A stretch of 64,000 nt of DNA from contig JAYOLL010000005.1 of NCBI GenBank assembly GCA_038120295.1, positions 62,001 through 126,000 on the forward strand, given 5' to 3'. Both the position numbers and the translations under genes were made by a program. Each line of letters starts with the position of its first letter. The first letter of the stretch is position 1. Under the pieces are notes generated by a model, which did no database searches, was not told the origin of the DNA, and saw nothing but the letters and a program-made list of their open reading frames with translations. Positions 42,552 to 52,363 of this stretch are shown piece after piece. This stretch comes from JAYOEY01 sp038120295. Lineage in GTDB: Bacteria; Pseudomonadota; Alphaproteobacteria; MPNO01; UBA2964.

Positions 42552-43650
42552 TTAACAGTATTTTAATGGATTAGACGGCCTGGGGCCCGCATAAGCGGGA
42601 TTCGTTCTAAATATGGCCCGAGAAACTTTGACAGACGACGCCGCTGCCGCTGCGCCCTCCATGTCGATCAGCCGCGGAACCAGGCCTTCATCCGTCGGCT
42701 GGGCTATGGATACGGCCTGGCGTTGCTGTGCGACGGCATAGAAAACATGAGTTTTCAGGTTGCCGCTCATGAGCTCGGCGAACGCGCAGCGTTCGAGCCA
42801 CGACATCTCTTTCAGCCGCCCGGAGAGATCCGGTTCGCTGATCAGGAGAAGCGGATCGTAGCGAATCGGTTCGATAAACGAGACCGGACGCATTGCCGCG
42901 GCATCGCACAGCTCGCCGACCTCCGAAACGCTGTACGCTCAATCGCGCCGATGAAGAACAAGATCGTAAAGTCCGGCATCTCCCGCCTGCAGATGGTCCG
43001 CGGTACAGGGATTGCGCTTCAGCCAGTTGGTCGCCGGCAATGCTTCCAGCAGCGCACGGGCGGTTGCAACGCGTTGCTGCGGCGCTTCGCCACGGTCCAG
43101 GGCGGAGAGCATTGCCTGTACGGGATACACCCCCGTCCTGCCGAGCGGCGCATAAACCATCAGCCCCAACCCGCCATTCTCGTCGAGCGCGCCGCGGAGC
43201 GTCGCAAGCGCGGCCGGCGGATCTTCCAGGTGGTGAAGGACGCCGCAGCAATCGATGTAGTCGTAAGGACCCGGTGCGAGACCGTTGAGGTCGAGGATCG
43301 ACCCGGTGAGGAAGCGGATATTGGTCAGACTGCGGGCTTCGGCGCGCACTTTGGCGATTTCGGTCGATGCCCGGGACATGTCGAGATAGACGACCTCGTG
43401 CGGCCCGCCCGTGTCCGCGAGATGCTGGGCCAGCATGATCGCCGCATCGCCGGTCCCGCCGCCAGCCACCAGAGCGCGGAAGGGTTGCGAGAAATCGCGC
43501 CGTCCGGCAAAAACGTAGTGGTTGAGTTCGAGCAGGTGGCTCGGCGAGCCGTGACGCCTCGTCTCCCGGGTTTCTCGGCGGGTACGGAAACGCCTCGTAC
43601 TGGTCGCTGATGACCGCGTCGCGATGCGGCGGGTTAAGGTCGTCAGTCAT
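42552..43650 (-). pseudogene. SAM-dependent methyltransferase gene broken by a frameshift and an in-frame TGA
   Basis: Transcribed right to left. It begins at 43650 with MTDDLNPPHRDAVISDQYEA and FPYPPRNPGDE, then shifts frame at about 43550-43570; the next frame carries SPSHLLELNHYVFAGRRDFS and the SAM motif ALVAGGGTGDAAIMLAQHLA. The frame stops at TGA 42939-42941 after LYDLVLHRRD, then continues in the same frame with AYSVSEVGELCDAAAMRPVS and FIEPIRYDPLLLISEPDLSG to the true end. The TGA replaces a residue that is usually Arg (CGA to TGA). About four residues seem lost at the frameshift. A functional product is unlikely. Confidence 0.85.
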
Positions 43651-43759
43651 CTATCTCCCCGACTGCAGCTGTGTTCGTCCGCGATTCACCCGGCAGAGGA
43701 TTCGGGTTATCTTTCGGGAGGCCATGGAAAAACAGGGTTCGGGAGAACAATAGAACGGT

Positions 43760-44338
43760 ATGCGGGGTTATTTCGGAATTGGAGTAGAGGGGCTGTCCAA
43801 GCCCATGAATGCCGGAAATCTGTTTCGGTCTGCTCATGCCTTTGGCGCGCATTTTTCCTTTACAGTCGCCGCCGCTTTCGATCCGGATGTTCTCAAGGCC
43901 GATACGTCGGCAGCCAACGCTCAGGTACCGTTTTACGCTTTCGATTCCGTGGAGTCGATGCGGCTGCCCAGCGGATGTGCGCTGGTAGGCGTCGAACTTC
44001 ACGATGAAGCAGATGACCTGCCGAGCTTTCGTCATCCGCGCCAGGCCGCCTACGTCCTTGGCATGGAGCGCGGCAGCCTGTCGCCCGATCTGGTCGAATG
44101 CTGCGATCATCTCGTCAAAATTCCGACAAAGTTTTCGCTCAATGTCGCGACTGCCGGCGCGATCGTCATGTATGACAGGATTATTTCGCTGGGGCGTTTT
44201 GCCGAAAGACCGGTATCGCCGGGACAGAAAGCGGAACCGCTGCCGGAACCGGTATTCGGAGAGCCGGTCTGGAAGAAGAAGGGCATACGCCGGCGGCGGC
44301 TGGAACGGGCGGAATTAAGGGAGCCGAATGACAGGTAA
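43760..44338 (+). CDS. SpoU/TrmH-family RNA 2'-O-methyltransferase
   Basis: A 192-residue SPOUT methyltransferase. Motif 1 is KPMNAGNLFRSAHAFGAHF (about 14-32) with the conserved Asn and Arg, motif 2 YVLGMERGSLSPDLVECCD (about 98-116) and motif 3 VKIPTKFSLNVATAGAIVMY (about 118-137), together forming the trefoil-knot SAM site. The substrate RNA (tRNA or rRNA) is not determinable. The C-terminal 40 residues are Pro/Arg-rich. It overlaps the following IalB-like gene by 11 bases. Confidence 0.88.
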   Translation: MRGYFGIGVEGLSKPMNAGNLFRSAHAFGAHFSFTVAAAFDPDVLKADTSAANAQVPFYAFDSVESMRLPSGCALVGVELHDEADDLPSFRHPRQAAYVLGMERGSLSPDLVECCDHLVKIPTKFSLNVATAGAIVMYDRIISLGRFAERPVSPGQKAEPLPEPVFGEPVWKKKGIRRRRLERAELREPNDR

Positions 44339-44873
44339 TCGGAAATTTCGGAGATTCTCATTCGGTGTTTTCATGTTCTTAGGCGCATATGCCGCAGGGC
44401 TCGCGGCGAGCGGTCAGGCACTGGCGGCGGGCGTCAAGGCTGCAGCCACTCACAAGGCCTGGACGGTTCATGTGACCGGCGGCAAGGGCGCGCGGGTCTG
44501 CTATATGCACAGCCTGCCGGTAGAATCGGAAGGAGACTACACGAGACGCGGCGATAGCTACATCCAGGTCACCCATCGCCAGAAATCCAAGAGCGCCAAC
44601 GAGATTTCGGTCACAGCCGGTTACGCCTACAAAAAGGACAGCGACGTCGATGTAGTTATCGACGGGAAGAAATTTTCGATGTTCACCGATGGCGATACTG
44701 CCTGGTCGCGCAGCGCTGACGACGATAAAGCGCTGGCGTCCGCCATGCGGGCGGGCAGCACGATGATCGTAAAGGGCACGTCTTCGCGCGGCACAGCGAC
44801 GACCGACCGCTATTCGCTTGCCGGCTTTACAGCGGCGCACAAAGCGATCGGTAAGGCGTGCGGAATCAGGTAG
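44328..44873 (+). CDS. Invasion-associated locus B (IalB) family protein
   Basis: A 181-residue exported protein. A signal peptide (about 1-34, hydrophobic FSFGVFMFLGAYAAGLAASG, ending QALA) precedes the IalB-like domain: WTVHVTGGKGARVCYMHSLP, RRGDSYIQVTHRQ, ISVTAGYAYKKDSDVDVVI, MFTDGDTAWSRSADDDKALA and MIVKGTSSRGTATTDRYSLA, with a conserved cysteine pair (in VCYM and KACG). It is periplasmic; function outside Bartonella is not established. It is translationally coupled to the SpoU gene. Confidence 0.85.
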   Translation: MTGNRKFRRFSFGVFMFLGAYAAGLAASGQALAAGVKAAATHKAWTVHVTGGKGARVCYMHSLPVESEGDYTRRGDSYIQVTHRQKSKSANEISVTAGYAYKKDSDVDVVIDGKKFSMFTDGDTAWSRSADDDKALASAMRAGSTMIVKGTSSRGTATTDRYSLAGFTAAHKAIGKACGIR

Positions 44874-44885
44874 GGCCCAGCGTCC

Positions 44886-45380
44886 CTAATCGACCAGGGC
44901 CTTGCCCGGCGGTCTGTCGCCCCACGGCATCATGGCGACCGCCGAGATCGCGTTTTTCGGCGAACCGTCGATGAGCCTGTCGCTGTAGGCGAGATAGATC
45001 AGCGTGTTTCTCCTGGGGTCGAAAAATCTCACCACCTGAAGCTTCTTGAACAGAACGGAACGGCGCGCGTGGAACACGCGTTCGCCCTCCTCGTCGCTCT
45101 CGATCGCTTCCCTGAAACGGATCGGGCCGACCTGACGGCAGGCGATCGATGCGTCGGACGGGTCTTCAGCCAGCCCCAGGCTGCCCGAAATGCCGCCCTT
45201 CTTCGCCATGCTCAGAAAGCAGGTCACCCCGTCGATCTTGGGATCGTCGAAGGCTTCGACGACGATCTTGTGGTTTGCTCCCAGCAGCTTGAAGGCCGTA
45301 TCGACCTCGCCGACCGGCTCGGCGCGTAATGGCGCGGTCAGCAGGATCATCGCGGCAAGGCTGGCGAATATTCTGGTCAT
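44886..45380 (-). CDS. creA: CreA family periplasmic protein
   Basis: A 164-residue CreA-like protein with a signal peptide (MTRIFASLAAMILLTAPLRA, cleavage before EP) and the family blocks VGEVDTAFKLLGANHKIVVE, AFDDPKIDGVTCFLSMAKKG (with a cysteine paired with SIACRQVGPI) and RRNTLIYLAYSDRLIDGSPK. Its role is unknown. ATG 45380 is preferred because it starts a clean leader; an upstream in-frame ATG at 45392 adds four residues. YkvA lies 16 bases upstream on the same strand. Confidence 0.88.
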   Translation of the reverse strand: MTRIFASLAAMILLTAPLRAEPVGEVDTAFKLLGANHKIVVEAFDDPKIDGVTCFLSMAKKGGISGSLGLAEDPSDASIACRQVGPIRFREAIESDEEGERVFHARRSVLFKKLQVVRFFDPRRNTLIYLAYSDRLIDGSPKNAISAVAMMPWGDRPPGKALVD

Positions 45381-45396
45381 GGCCGTCTCCATTCCG

Positions 45397-45792
45397 TCAG
45401 GCGCCGTCCCGGGAACTCTTTTCCCGGTCGAGAAATTTCCGGGCGCTGGACCTGTGACCCGGCGTCAGATTGTTGCGGATTGCGGCCAGCGCCGCCGTAA
45501 GGACGGCTGCATCGTCGGTAAAACCGAGGCCGGCGATGAAATCGGGGATGACGTCCGTCGGCACCACGAAATAGGCGAGCGCCGCCATCAGGATCGCCTT
45601 TACGTGCGCCGGCGTGTTGCGGTCGGTCGCGCAATACCAGCTAGCGACAATGTCCTCGGTAAAGGGAACCTTGCCGATGGTCCTCCGAACCTGGTCCCAG
45701 AAACCGCCCCGGACGATCTCTTCGTCGCGCGCGGCCTGTTCCGGGTCAGGTGGAAAGGCGGGAAGGCCGCCGGAATAATCCTTCTTCTCCAT
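45397..45792 (-). CDS. YkvA family (DUF1232) membrane protein
   Basis: A 131-residue protein with the DUF1232 core ASWYCATDRNTPAHVKAILM and AALAYFVVPTDVIPDFIAGL (about 55-95), a helical hairpin at the membrane with the VPxDxIPD signature. The N-terminus is polar. Function is unknown. It is followed closely by creA. Confidence 0.87.
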   Translation of the reverse strand: MEKKDYSGGLPAFPPDPEQAARDEEIVRGGFWDQVRRTIGKVPFTEDIVASWYCATDRNTPAHVKAILMAALAYFVVPTDVIPDFIAGLGFTDDAAVLTAALAAIRNNLTPGHRSSARKFLDREKSSRDGA

Positions 45793-45871
45793 GGTCGCCC
45801 ATAGAGATGTGCATTGACAGGGCCAGGCGCAAGCCCGCGGCGGAAAACAGGAACCGAAGGCCGGCCGCCCG

Positions 45872-45908
45872 GACAGGACGACGTGACAGGACGACCAGAC
45901 AGGACGAC
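45872..45908. repeat. Three tandem 13-bp repeats
   Basis: The 11-base core GACAGGACGAC starts at 45872, 45885 and 45898, exactly 13 bases apart. It lies in the spacer between sodB and ykvA, outside any gene. It looks like a minisatellite of slippage origin; a protein-binding role cannot be excluded. Confidence 0.85.
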
Positions 45909-45926
45909 CGGCGCTCGGTGCAGGGG

Positions 45927-46520
45927 TCAGCCGGCGAGATTGCTCTCCGCGAACTCCCAGTTGACCAGATTATCGAGATAGCACTTCACGAAATCCGGGC
46001 GGCGATTCTGCCAGTCCAGATAGTAGGCATGCTCCCAGACATCGACGGTGAGCAGCGCCTTCTGGCCGTGGGCCAGCGGCGTATCGGCGTTGGCGGTCTT
46101 CGTAACGGCGAGCTTGCCGTTTTCCTCGATCAGCCATGCCCAGCCGCTGCCGAACTGCGTGACCGCGGCCTGGATAAAAGCTTCGCAGAACGCATCGTAG
46201 GAACCGAAATCTGCATCGATCCGGCCCGCCAGATCGCCCGACGGGGCGCCGCCGCCCGCCGGCGACATTGAGTTCCAGAAGAAGGTGTGATTCCAGACCT
46301 GTGCGGCGTTGTTGAACAGGCTGGCTTTTTCGGCATCTCCCGCCGCTGCACGGACGATGTCTTCCAGCGATTTATCCGCCAGATCGGTGTCCTTGATCAT
46401 GTTGTTGGCGTTGGTCACGTAGGTCGCGTGATGCTTGCCATGGTGAAACTCGAGCGTCCTCGCCGAAATATGCGGGTCGAGCGCGTTCTCGGCATAGGGC
46501 AGGGCGGGTAATTCCAACAA
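45927..46520 (-). CDS. sodB: Superoxide dismutase, iron type, TTG start
   Basis: A 197-residue Fe/Mn superoxide dismutase. Metal ligands are in LEFHHGKHHATYV and AAQVWNHTFFWNSM (His), and DVWEHAYYLDW (Asp and His). The Gln in AAQVWNH favours the iron form. The mature start is LLELPALPYAENALDP: a TTG at 46520 lies 9 bases after a perfect AAGGAGG (46530-46536), whereas the in-frame ATG at 46547 lies upstream of that Shine-Dalgarno sequence and would add nine non-homologous residues. TTG is therefore the probable start. Cytoplasmic. Confidence 0.92.
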   Translation of the reverse strand: MLELPALPYAENALDPHISARTLEFHHGKHHATYVTNANNMIKDTDLADKSLEDIVRAAAGDAEKASLFNNAAQVWNHTFFWNSMSPAGGGAPSGDLAGRIDADFGSYDAFCEAFIQAAVTQFGSGWAWLIEENGKLAVTKTANADTPLAHGQKALLTVDVWEHAYYLDWQNRRPDFVKCYLDNLVNWEFAESNLAG

Positions 46521-46529
46521 TTGAGGTAT

Positions 46530-46536
46530 CCTCCTT
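46530..46536 (-). promoter_or_regulatory. Shine-Dalgarno sequence deciding the sodB start
   Basis: AAGGAGG on the minus strand, 9 bases before the TTG codon at 46520. Its position inside the longer ATG-initiated frame argues against that frame. Confidence 0.8.
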
Positions 46537-46635
46537 GGGTGTTGCATTGAGTGAAAGCGACCGGCATCCGGCGAAGCGCCGCGCGGCCGAACGTTTGTTA
46601 GTAACCCAGTTGCGTTGCGTCAATGTGACAGAACG

Positions 46636-46660
46636 AAAAACGGCGGCCATTTGGCCGCCG
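46636..46660 (-). terminator. Rho-independent terminator of the alcohol dehydrogenase gene
   Basis: CGGCGGCCA pairs with the mirrored arm TGGCCGCCG around a short loop, followed on the minus strand by TTTTT (46640-46636). It lies 30 bases after the dehydrogenase stop and upstream of sodB. Confidence 0.88.
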
Positions 46661-46689
46661 CTTCGGGATCTGAGTCGAAAGATCCTGAA

Positions 46690-47772
46690 TCAGAACTCGA
46701 TGACCGGCTTCACCACCTCGAAATTGGCCATCGCGCTCATCGCCTCGTTGACCTCTTCCAGCTTGTAGCTGCGGCTGATCATATCGTCGAACGGGAAGCG
46801 GTCTCGCCTGGAAGCAAGGAACTCGACTGCCTGAAGCCAGTGGCGCGGCTCGCCCGACCGCACCGTCAGGTAGGTCATCTGCTGCGGCATTTTCTCGACC
46901 GGGATCGAGCCCTTGCCGCCGGCGCCGATATCCAGGAACTGTCCGCCATCGCGCAGCAACGTGAGGCCTTCCGGCACGGCTGCGTTGTTGGCGACCTGGA
47001 TAACGATATCCGCGCCGCGGCCATCCGTGCGGTCATGCACCCATTGCCGCCGGTCCTGCGGATCGGTCACTTCCTCGATATTGAGCACCTCGTCCGCGCC
47101 CATCTTCTTCGAGACCTCCAGCCGGTGGGCCGGCGCGCCGATCACCAGCACCTGCTTGGCGCCGTGGTCCTTCGCCACCGCGGCGGCGAAATTGCCGAGC
47201 GGCCCGCTTCCCTGGATCACCACGGTCTCGTGATCCTTGATCGCCCCCAGCCGGTCATAGCCGTGCATCACCGTGCGGTAAGCGCAGGCCGAGGCGGCGG
47301 CTGACGCCGAGGAGACCTCGTCGGGCACCTTGATGATCAGGCATTCCTTCGGCACGTACATGTATTCCGACACGCTGCCCAGCAGATAGGGATGATCCTC
47401 GCAGCAATTATGGCCCCAGGATGCCCGGCCGCGACAGATGCAGGGCTGTACCGCGACACTGCAGTAATAGCAGGAGCCGCAGGCGACATAGCTCCACACC
47501 ACGCGGTCGCCCTTCTTGAGCTTCTGCCCCATGATGTCGGTCTTCTCGCCGGCAATTTCCTCGATCGTACCGCACGGCTCGTGCCCGGTGATAATCGGGA
47601 GCCGGTCCTTCGGCCCCAGCATGCCGTGCCAGCGATGCACGTCGGTGCCGCACAGGGTGGAGGCCGTAATCTTCACCAGCAGCGAGCCCGGATCGAGCTC
47701 GGGGATCGGTACGCGCTGTATCTCCAGCGGTTCGTTATGTGCCGTGATGACGGCGGCGCGGCAATCGTCCAT
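46690..47772 (-). CDS. Zinc-dependent alcohol dehydrogenase family protein (MDR)
   Basis: A 360-residue medium-chain dehydrogenase. Catalytic zinc ligands are in TLCGTDVHRWHG (Cys about 39) and ITGHEPCGTIEEI (His, Glu about 62). A cysteine-rich loop CGSCYYCSVAVQPCICRG follows where the structural zinc binds, though its spacing is unusual and it contains an extra Cys. The Rossmann motif is VIQGSGPLGNFAAAVAKDHG. It oxidises an alcohol or polyol; the substrate is unknown. It is divergent from an SDR gene. Confidence 0.87.
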   Translation of the reverse strand: MDDCRAAVITAHNEPLEIQRVPIPELDPGSLLVKITASTLCGTDVHRWHGMLGPKDRLPIITGHEPCGTIEEIAGEKTDIMGQKLKKGDRVVWSYVACGSCYYCSVAVQPCICRGRASWGHNCCEDHPYLLGSVSEYMYVPKECLIIKVPDEVSSASAAASACAYRTVMHGYDRLGAIKDHETVVIQGSGPLGNFAAAVAKDHGAKQVLVIGAPAHRLEVSKKMGADEVLNIEEVTDPQDRRQWVHDRTDGRGADIVIQVANNAAVPEGLTLLRDGGQFLDIGAGGKGSIPVEKMPQQMTYLTVRSGEPRHWLQAVEFLASRRDRFPFDDMISRSYKLEEVNEAMSAMANFEVVKPVIEF

Positions 47773-47903
47773 TTCGGTATTCTCCCTGCTTGTTGTCTGG
47801 TTCGAAGTCTAGCGCAATGCAGGCCGACAGGCGAGATGCCCCGCTGGTTTCCCGCCACGGTCGATCCCGGCTATAACTCGTCGCACCAATCGGATTTTGC
47901 ATC

Positions 47904-48701
47904 ATGGAGAAGACAATGGCGGACGGGTTCGACGCAAACCAGGCTTTCAGCATGGCGGAAAAAGTTGTGATCGTGACCGGAGGCGGCACCGGGATCGGCA
48001 AGGTCTACAGCCAGCGCCTCGCCGAGGCGGGCGCGAAGGTCGTTCTGGCCGATATCGCAGCGGATGAATCTAACGCGCTCGCGGAGGAGATTCGCGCCGC
48101 CGGCGGTCAGGCGCTGTCGGTACCGACCGATGTGACCGACGAGGACCGCGTGCAGCACATGGCAGATACGGCTGCGGCGGAATTCGGCGGGATCGACGGG
48201 CTGATCAACAACGCATCCATGATGTCGGTTCTGGAGCGCGGCGACTGGTTCAAGATTCCGGCAGATCGATGGGACGCCGTGATGGCGGTCAACCTGAAAG
48301 GGCTGTTCCTGTGCAGCCGCGCGGTCTATCCGCACATGCAGAAGCGCGGCGGCGGGCGGATCGTCAATATTTCGTCGGGGCGGATCTGGGAAGGAAATCC
48401 CAACCGGCTCGATTACACGACCTCGAAGGCAGGCGTCATCGGGCTTACCCGCGCGCTGGCCCGCGAGGTGGGCGGCGACAATATCAGCGTCAACGCCATC
48501 ACACCGGGCTTCACGCTGAGCGAGACGCAGCTGTCCTCATCGTCCTCCAACTATGTCGCCGGGCGGAACGAGGGCAAGTGCTTCCAGCGCGATCAGGTGC
48601 CCGACGATCTGGTCGGCGCGGTCATGTTCCTGCTGTCGGATGCGGCAGGCTACATCACCGGCCAGACGCTCAATGTCGATGGCGGCCAATATATGCACTG
48701 A
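47904..48701 (+). CDS. Short-chain dehydrogenase/reductase
   Basis: A 265-residue SDR. The NAD(P) motif is VVIVTGGGTGIGKVYSQRLA (about 22-41), followed by GLINNASMMS (NNAG-type), the catalytic Ser in RIVNISSGRI and YTTSKAGVIGLTRALAREVG with the Tyr-xxx-Lys pair, and the closing SDAAGYITGQTLNVDGGQYM. A start four codons later (MADGFDANQAF) is also possible. The substrate is unknown. An MFS gene follows 49 bases on. Confidence 0.9.
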   Translation: MEKTMADGFDANQAFSMAEKVVIVTGGGTGIGKVYSQRLAEAGAKVVLADIAADESNALAEEIRAAGGQALSVPTDVTDEDRVQHMADTAAAEFGGIDGLINNASMMSVLERGDWFKIPADRWDAVMAVNLKGLFLCSRAVYPHMQKRGGGRIVNISSGRIWEGNPNRLDYTTSKAGVIGLTRALAREVGGDNISVNAITPGFTLSETQLSSSSSNYVAGRNEGKCFQRDQVPDDLVGAVMFLLSDAAGYITGQTLNVDGGQYMH

Positions 48702-48750
48702 CGGAGGCGGTCGCAGGCGGTAAACTGCCTGCCCCCTCGACGGAGTTTCC

Positions 48751-50118
48751 ATGACACAGGATGCGACACAGACCGCGACACAGGCTGCGGCGCCTCCGCA
48801 TATGAAGCGCAATGTCGGGTTGCTCGCGACCTGTCAGGCGCTGTTCAACACGTCTACCGGCGTCATGCTGGCGGTCAGCGCGCTGGTCGGGTTCAAGCTC
48901 GCGCCCGAGAGCCAGAAATGGCTCGCCACGACGCCGCATGCGGTGCAATGGATTTCCACGGCCTGTTTTGCGATTCCCGTCGCCATCATGATGCGTCGGC
49001 TCGGGCGCAAGAATGCCTTCGTGTTCAGCGCGCTGTTCGGCATTGCAGGCGCTCTGGTCGCGGCCGGGTCGATCTTCTGGCAGAACTTCTGGGTCTTCAT
49101 GCTGGCGACCATCATTTTCGGCGGGTTTACCGCAGCCAGCCAGCATTACCGGTTCGCCGCCGCCGAGGTGGCGAGCGAAGCGTTTCGGAGCCGGTCGATC
49201 TCTCTGGTGATCGGTGGCGGCGTCGTTGCAGCGATCCTCGGGCCGGAAATCGCCAAATGGACCCACACAGTCGCCTCAAGCTGGATGGAGCAGGATGCGT
49301 TCTCGCGCGCTGTCGCCTTTATATGCGGTCCAGGCGCGCTTAATCTCGGCTCGGGTGTCGGCGATGCCGACCCCTACCAGTTCGCCGGAACCTTTCTTGT
49401 CGTGGCGCTCGTTCCGATCGTGCTGATCGGCATCGTTTCGATGGTGCGTTTTCCGCCGGTGCCCGAACCGGATTTCAATGAGCCGCCGCGCACGGCGGGA
49501 CAGCTCCTGGGCCAGCCCGGCTTCATCGTCGCGGTCATGTGCGCCGTGATCGGCTGGGGCATCATGGTGTTCATGATGGCGGCGACGCCGCTTGCCATGA
49601 CGGCGCAGTTCGGGCTGACAACCGAGAACGCCATGCTGGTGACCCAGCTGCATATGCTGGGCATGTTCGCACCGTCCTTCGTGACCGGCTGGCTGATTGC
49701 GCGGTACGGGCTGCTCAATATCCTCCTGTGCGGGCTGGCTCTCTCGACCATGGCGGCGCTCGTCGGGCTGACCGGCGGGACGATGACGCAGTTCCTGGTT
49801 GCCAACGTTTTTGTCGGGTCGGGCTGGAACTTCCTGTTCGTCGGCGGCACCGCGCTGCTGACCCATTGCTATCGTCCGGTCGAGCGTGAAAAGGCGCAGG
49901 GCATTAACGACTTTCTGGTGTTTGGCACGGTGGCGATCTTCTCCGGCGCCGCGGGCTGGGTACAGACCGGGTTCGGCTGGACCACCGTCTGCATCGTAAT
50001 GCTGCCGTTTATCGCCATCGTCGCCGTCGCCGTTGCGTGGCTGAAATTTACACCCGGCGCGGCGCCGGACAGCGTGTCCGACGCGCGCCGGGCGATTCCT
50101 GCGGCCGCTGCGGAATAA
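48751..50118 (+). CDS. Major facilitator superfamily transporter
   Basis: A 455-residue MFS protein with about twelve hydrophobic segments. The motif-A-like loop after TM2 is [18 protein letters not shown] (about 78-95), and TM4-TM5 contain [18 protein letters not shown]. The second half has [20 protein letters not shown] and [20 protein letters not shown]. The N-terminal 20 residues are polar and cytoplasmic. Substrate unknown; it is probably cotranscribed with the SDR gene. Confidence 0.87.
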   Translation: MTQDATQTATQAAAPPHMKRNVGLLATCQALFNTSTGVMLAVSALVGFKLAPESQKWLATTPHAVQWISTACFAIPVAIMMRRLGRKNAFVFSALFGIAGALVAAGSIFWQNFWVFMLATIIFGGFTAASQHYRFAAAEVASEAFRSRSISLVIGGGVVAAILGPEIAKWTHTVASSWMEQDAFSRAVAFICGPGALNLGSGVGDADPYQFAGTFLVVALVPIVLIGIVSMVRFPPVPEPDFNEPPRTAGQLLGQPGFIVAVMCAVIGWGIMVFMMAATPLAMTAQFGLTTENAMLVTQLHMLGMFAPSFVTGWLIARYGLLNILLCGLALSTMAALVGLTGGTMTQFLVANVFVGSGWNFLFVGGTALLTHCYRPVEREKAQGINDFLVFGTVAIFSGAAGWVQTGFGWTTVCIVMLPFIAIVAVAVAWLKFTPGAAPDSVSDARRAIPAAAAE

Positions 50119-50159
50119 ATCGCTCGCCAATTTCGGGCTCGCCGCCCTATATAAGCCCC

Positions 50160-51269
50160 ATGGAAGGTAGCGCCCTACAAACCGCAGACAGCGACACGCG
50201 CATCAACCTTGTAGGGTTGAGCCGGGAAGAGCTCGAGTCCGCCGTGACGGAATTCGGGCTGCCGAAATTCCGCGCGCGACAGATCTGGCACTGGATCTAC
50301 CATCGCGGCGCGACGGAATTCGCACAGATGACGACGCTGGCGAAAGGGCTGCGCGAGATGCTGGCGGAACGCTGCGTGATCGTCAGGCCCGGGACGATTA
50401 GCGAGCAGCTTTCCGAGGACAGGACCCGTAAATGGCTGCTGGCCGTGCCCGGCGGCGGCGCGGTGGAGACCGTGTTCATTCCGGAAGAAGACCGGGGCGC
50501 GCTCTGCATCTCGTCGCAGGTCGGTTGCGCGCTGACCTGCAGGTTCTGTCACACCGGGACGCAGGATCTGGTGCGCAATCTGGATGCCGCCGACATCGTC
50601 GGGCAGATGCTGGTGGCCCGCGATACGTATGGCGAATGGCCCAGCCCGAATGGCAACCGGATGCTGTCCAATATCGTGATGATGGGGATGGGAGAGCCTC
50701 TTCTGAATTACGACAATGTGGCGAAGGCGCTCCGCATCATCATGGACAATGAGGGGATTTCGATCTCCAAGCGCCGTATCACCCTGTCGACCGCCGGCTA
50801 CGTGCCCAATATGGAACGCTGCGGCGAAGAACTCGGCGTCAACCTGGCGGTATCGCTGCATGCGGTGCGCGACGATCTGCGGGACGAGATCGTCCCGATT
50901 AACAAAAAGTTTCCCATCGCCCAGCTGCTGGACGCCTGCCGCGCCTATCCCGGCGCGAACAATGCACGGCGTATCACCTTTGAATACGTCATGCTCAAAG
51001 GCGTGAACGACTCGGAGGCGGATGCGCGAGAGCTCACCCGTCTCATCAAGGGCATTCCGGCCAAGGTCAATCTGATCCCGTTCAACGCCTGGCCCGGCGC
51101 GCCCTACGAATGCTCGGACCGGCAGACCATCGCGCGCTTTTCCGGGATCGTAAACGATGCCGGTTATTCCGCGCCGGTGCGCGTGCCGCGCGGTCGCGAC
51201 ATTCTTGCCGCGTGCGGGCAGCTTAAATCGGCAACCGAGCGGAAACAGCGGGCGTCCGCTGCGACCTAA
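50160..51269 (+). CDS. rlmN: 23S rRNA A2503 / tRNA A37 C2-methyltransferase (radical SAM)
   Basis: A 369-residue dual-specificity RlmN. The radical-SAM cluster motif is [13 protein letters not shown] (three cysteines, CxxxCxxC, about 122-129). Preceding blocks are [20 protein letters not shown] and [20 protein letters not shown]; later ones are [37 protein letters not shown] and [15 protein letters not shown]. The C-terminal catalytic cysteine is in [10 protein letters not shown]. The start [11 protein letters not shown] at 50160 gives a normal length. It converges with the M48 gene, overlapping by 4 bases. Confidence 0.95.
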   Translation: MEGSALQTADSDTRINLVGLSREELESAVTEFGLPKFRARQIWHWIYHRGATEFAQMTTLAKGLREMLAERCVIVRPGTISEQLSEDRTRKWLLAVPGGGAVETVFIPEEDRGALCISSQVGCALTCRFCHTGTQDLVRNLDAADIVGQMLVARDTYGEWPSPNGNRMLSNIVMMGMGEPLLNYDNVAKALRIIMDNEGISISKRRITLSTAGYVPNMERCGEELGVNLAVSLHAVRDDLRDEIVPINKKFPIAQLLDACRAYPGANNARRITFEYVMLKGVNDSEADARELTRLIKGIPAKVNLIPFNAWPGAPYECSDRQTIARFSGIVNDAGYSAPVRVPRGRDILAACGQLKSATERKQRASAAT

Positions 51270-52360
51270 TCCTTTTTGCAGATATTGCGCAGCGCCTGCC
51301 AGTCCTCGTCGGTCATGGCGGGACCGCCGGTCGTGCGGCTAGACCGGGCGAGCCGCGCCGCCCGTTCCGCGCTGCGCGGATGGGTCGAAAAGACCTGTAG
51401 TTCCCTGGGCATCGACGGCAATTCTCTCTCGAAACGGTCGAAAAGGAGCACCATTCCCGTCGTCGAAATGCCGGCCTTTTCCAGCATTTGAAAGCCGGTA
51501 TCGTCCGCCTCGCGTTCCGCATCCCGTGAATAGCTCGACCGCAACAGCACACCGGTGGCGCCGGCGGCCAGCCCGCTGCCGATCAGGAGATCCAGCGTTG
51601 CCGCTATCCCTATCTCGCGGAGAACGGACTGCAGCGGGTGCCGGTGTACCGCGTGCGCCATCTCGTGCGCCAGGACCCCCGCCAGCTCGCCCGGCGATCT
51701 CGCGAAATTCAGCATCCCCGAGAAAATGAGAATGCGCCCGCCCGGTGCGGCGAGTGCATTGGGCACCCTGATGTCGACGACGCGGACCTTGAAACCGGCG
51801 GCTTCGGTATCTGCTGTCCGCTCACCCGCCGCTATTCGGGCGACCAGACGATCCAGAGCCGCCTGTCCTTTGTCCGCGATGCACAACCGGCCCCTGTTCT
51901 CCCGGTCGAGCGCTCCTGCCATTTTTGCAATGTCGCGAACCACCGAATCGCCAACGGATTCGGCTACCGGGCGTGGAACAAGCGGCGCCGCCAGACCCGG
52001 CAGAAAGGCGATCACCCCATAGATCGCCGCCGCCAGCGCGAGGGCCATAGCAGTCGTCGTGACAAATCGGCGCCGCTGGCCAAGCTGTCTTGCCGCCGCC
52101 CGGTCGACACCCGGATAGACCTGTCTGAGAGCGCCGGCGAAGCCTGGCTGCTCCACAACAAGCCGAGCGTCCGGCGCGGTCGCAATGCAAAGCTGCGCCA
52201 CATGGTCCGCCGGGGGTTCAGTCCAGCGGATCAGGTCGAATGGCCAGAAAATGTCCCTGCCATCGACAGACGACAGCACGATCCGGTTGCTTTCAATTGA
52301 AATATCGACGTCGTGCCGGGCGGCCGTACGGCCGTCGTAATACCGGCCCTGCCAGGACAT
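51266..52360 (-). CDS. M48-family zinc metalloprotease, membrane-anchored
   Basis: A 364-residue protease. An N-terminal globular domain (about 1-95, DUF7092-like) is followed by one TM segment ([20 protein letters not shown], about 101-120) and the M48 peptidase domain: HExxH in [17 protein letters not shown] (about 224-240) with the third zinc ligand in [16 protein letters not shown]. It likely degrades damaged envelope proteins. It lies 4 bases downstream of the interrupted YjgN gene, and the two probably formed one operon. Confidence 0.88.
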   Translation of the reverse strand: MSWQGRYYDGRTAARHDVDISIESNRIVLSSVDGRDIFWPFDLIRWTEPPADHVAQLCIATAPDARLVVEQPGFAGALRQVYPGVDRAAARQLGQRRRFVTTTAMALALAAAIYGVIAFLPGLAAPLVPRPVAESVGDSVVRDIAKMAGALDRENRGRLCIADKGQAALDRLVARIAAGERTADTEAAGFKVRVVDIRVPNALAAPGGRILIFSGMLNFARSPGELAGVLAHEMAHAVHRHPLQSVLREIGIAATLDLLIGSGLAAGATGVLLRSSYSRDAEREADDTGFQMLEKAGISTTGMVLLFDRFERELPSMPRELQVFSTHPRSAERAARLARSSRTTGGPAMTDEDWQALRNICKKD

Positions 52361-52363
52361 GTC

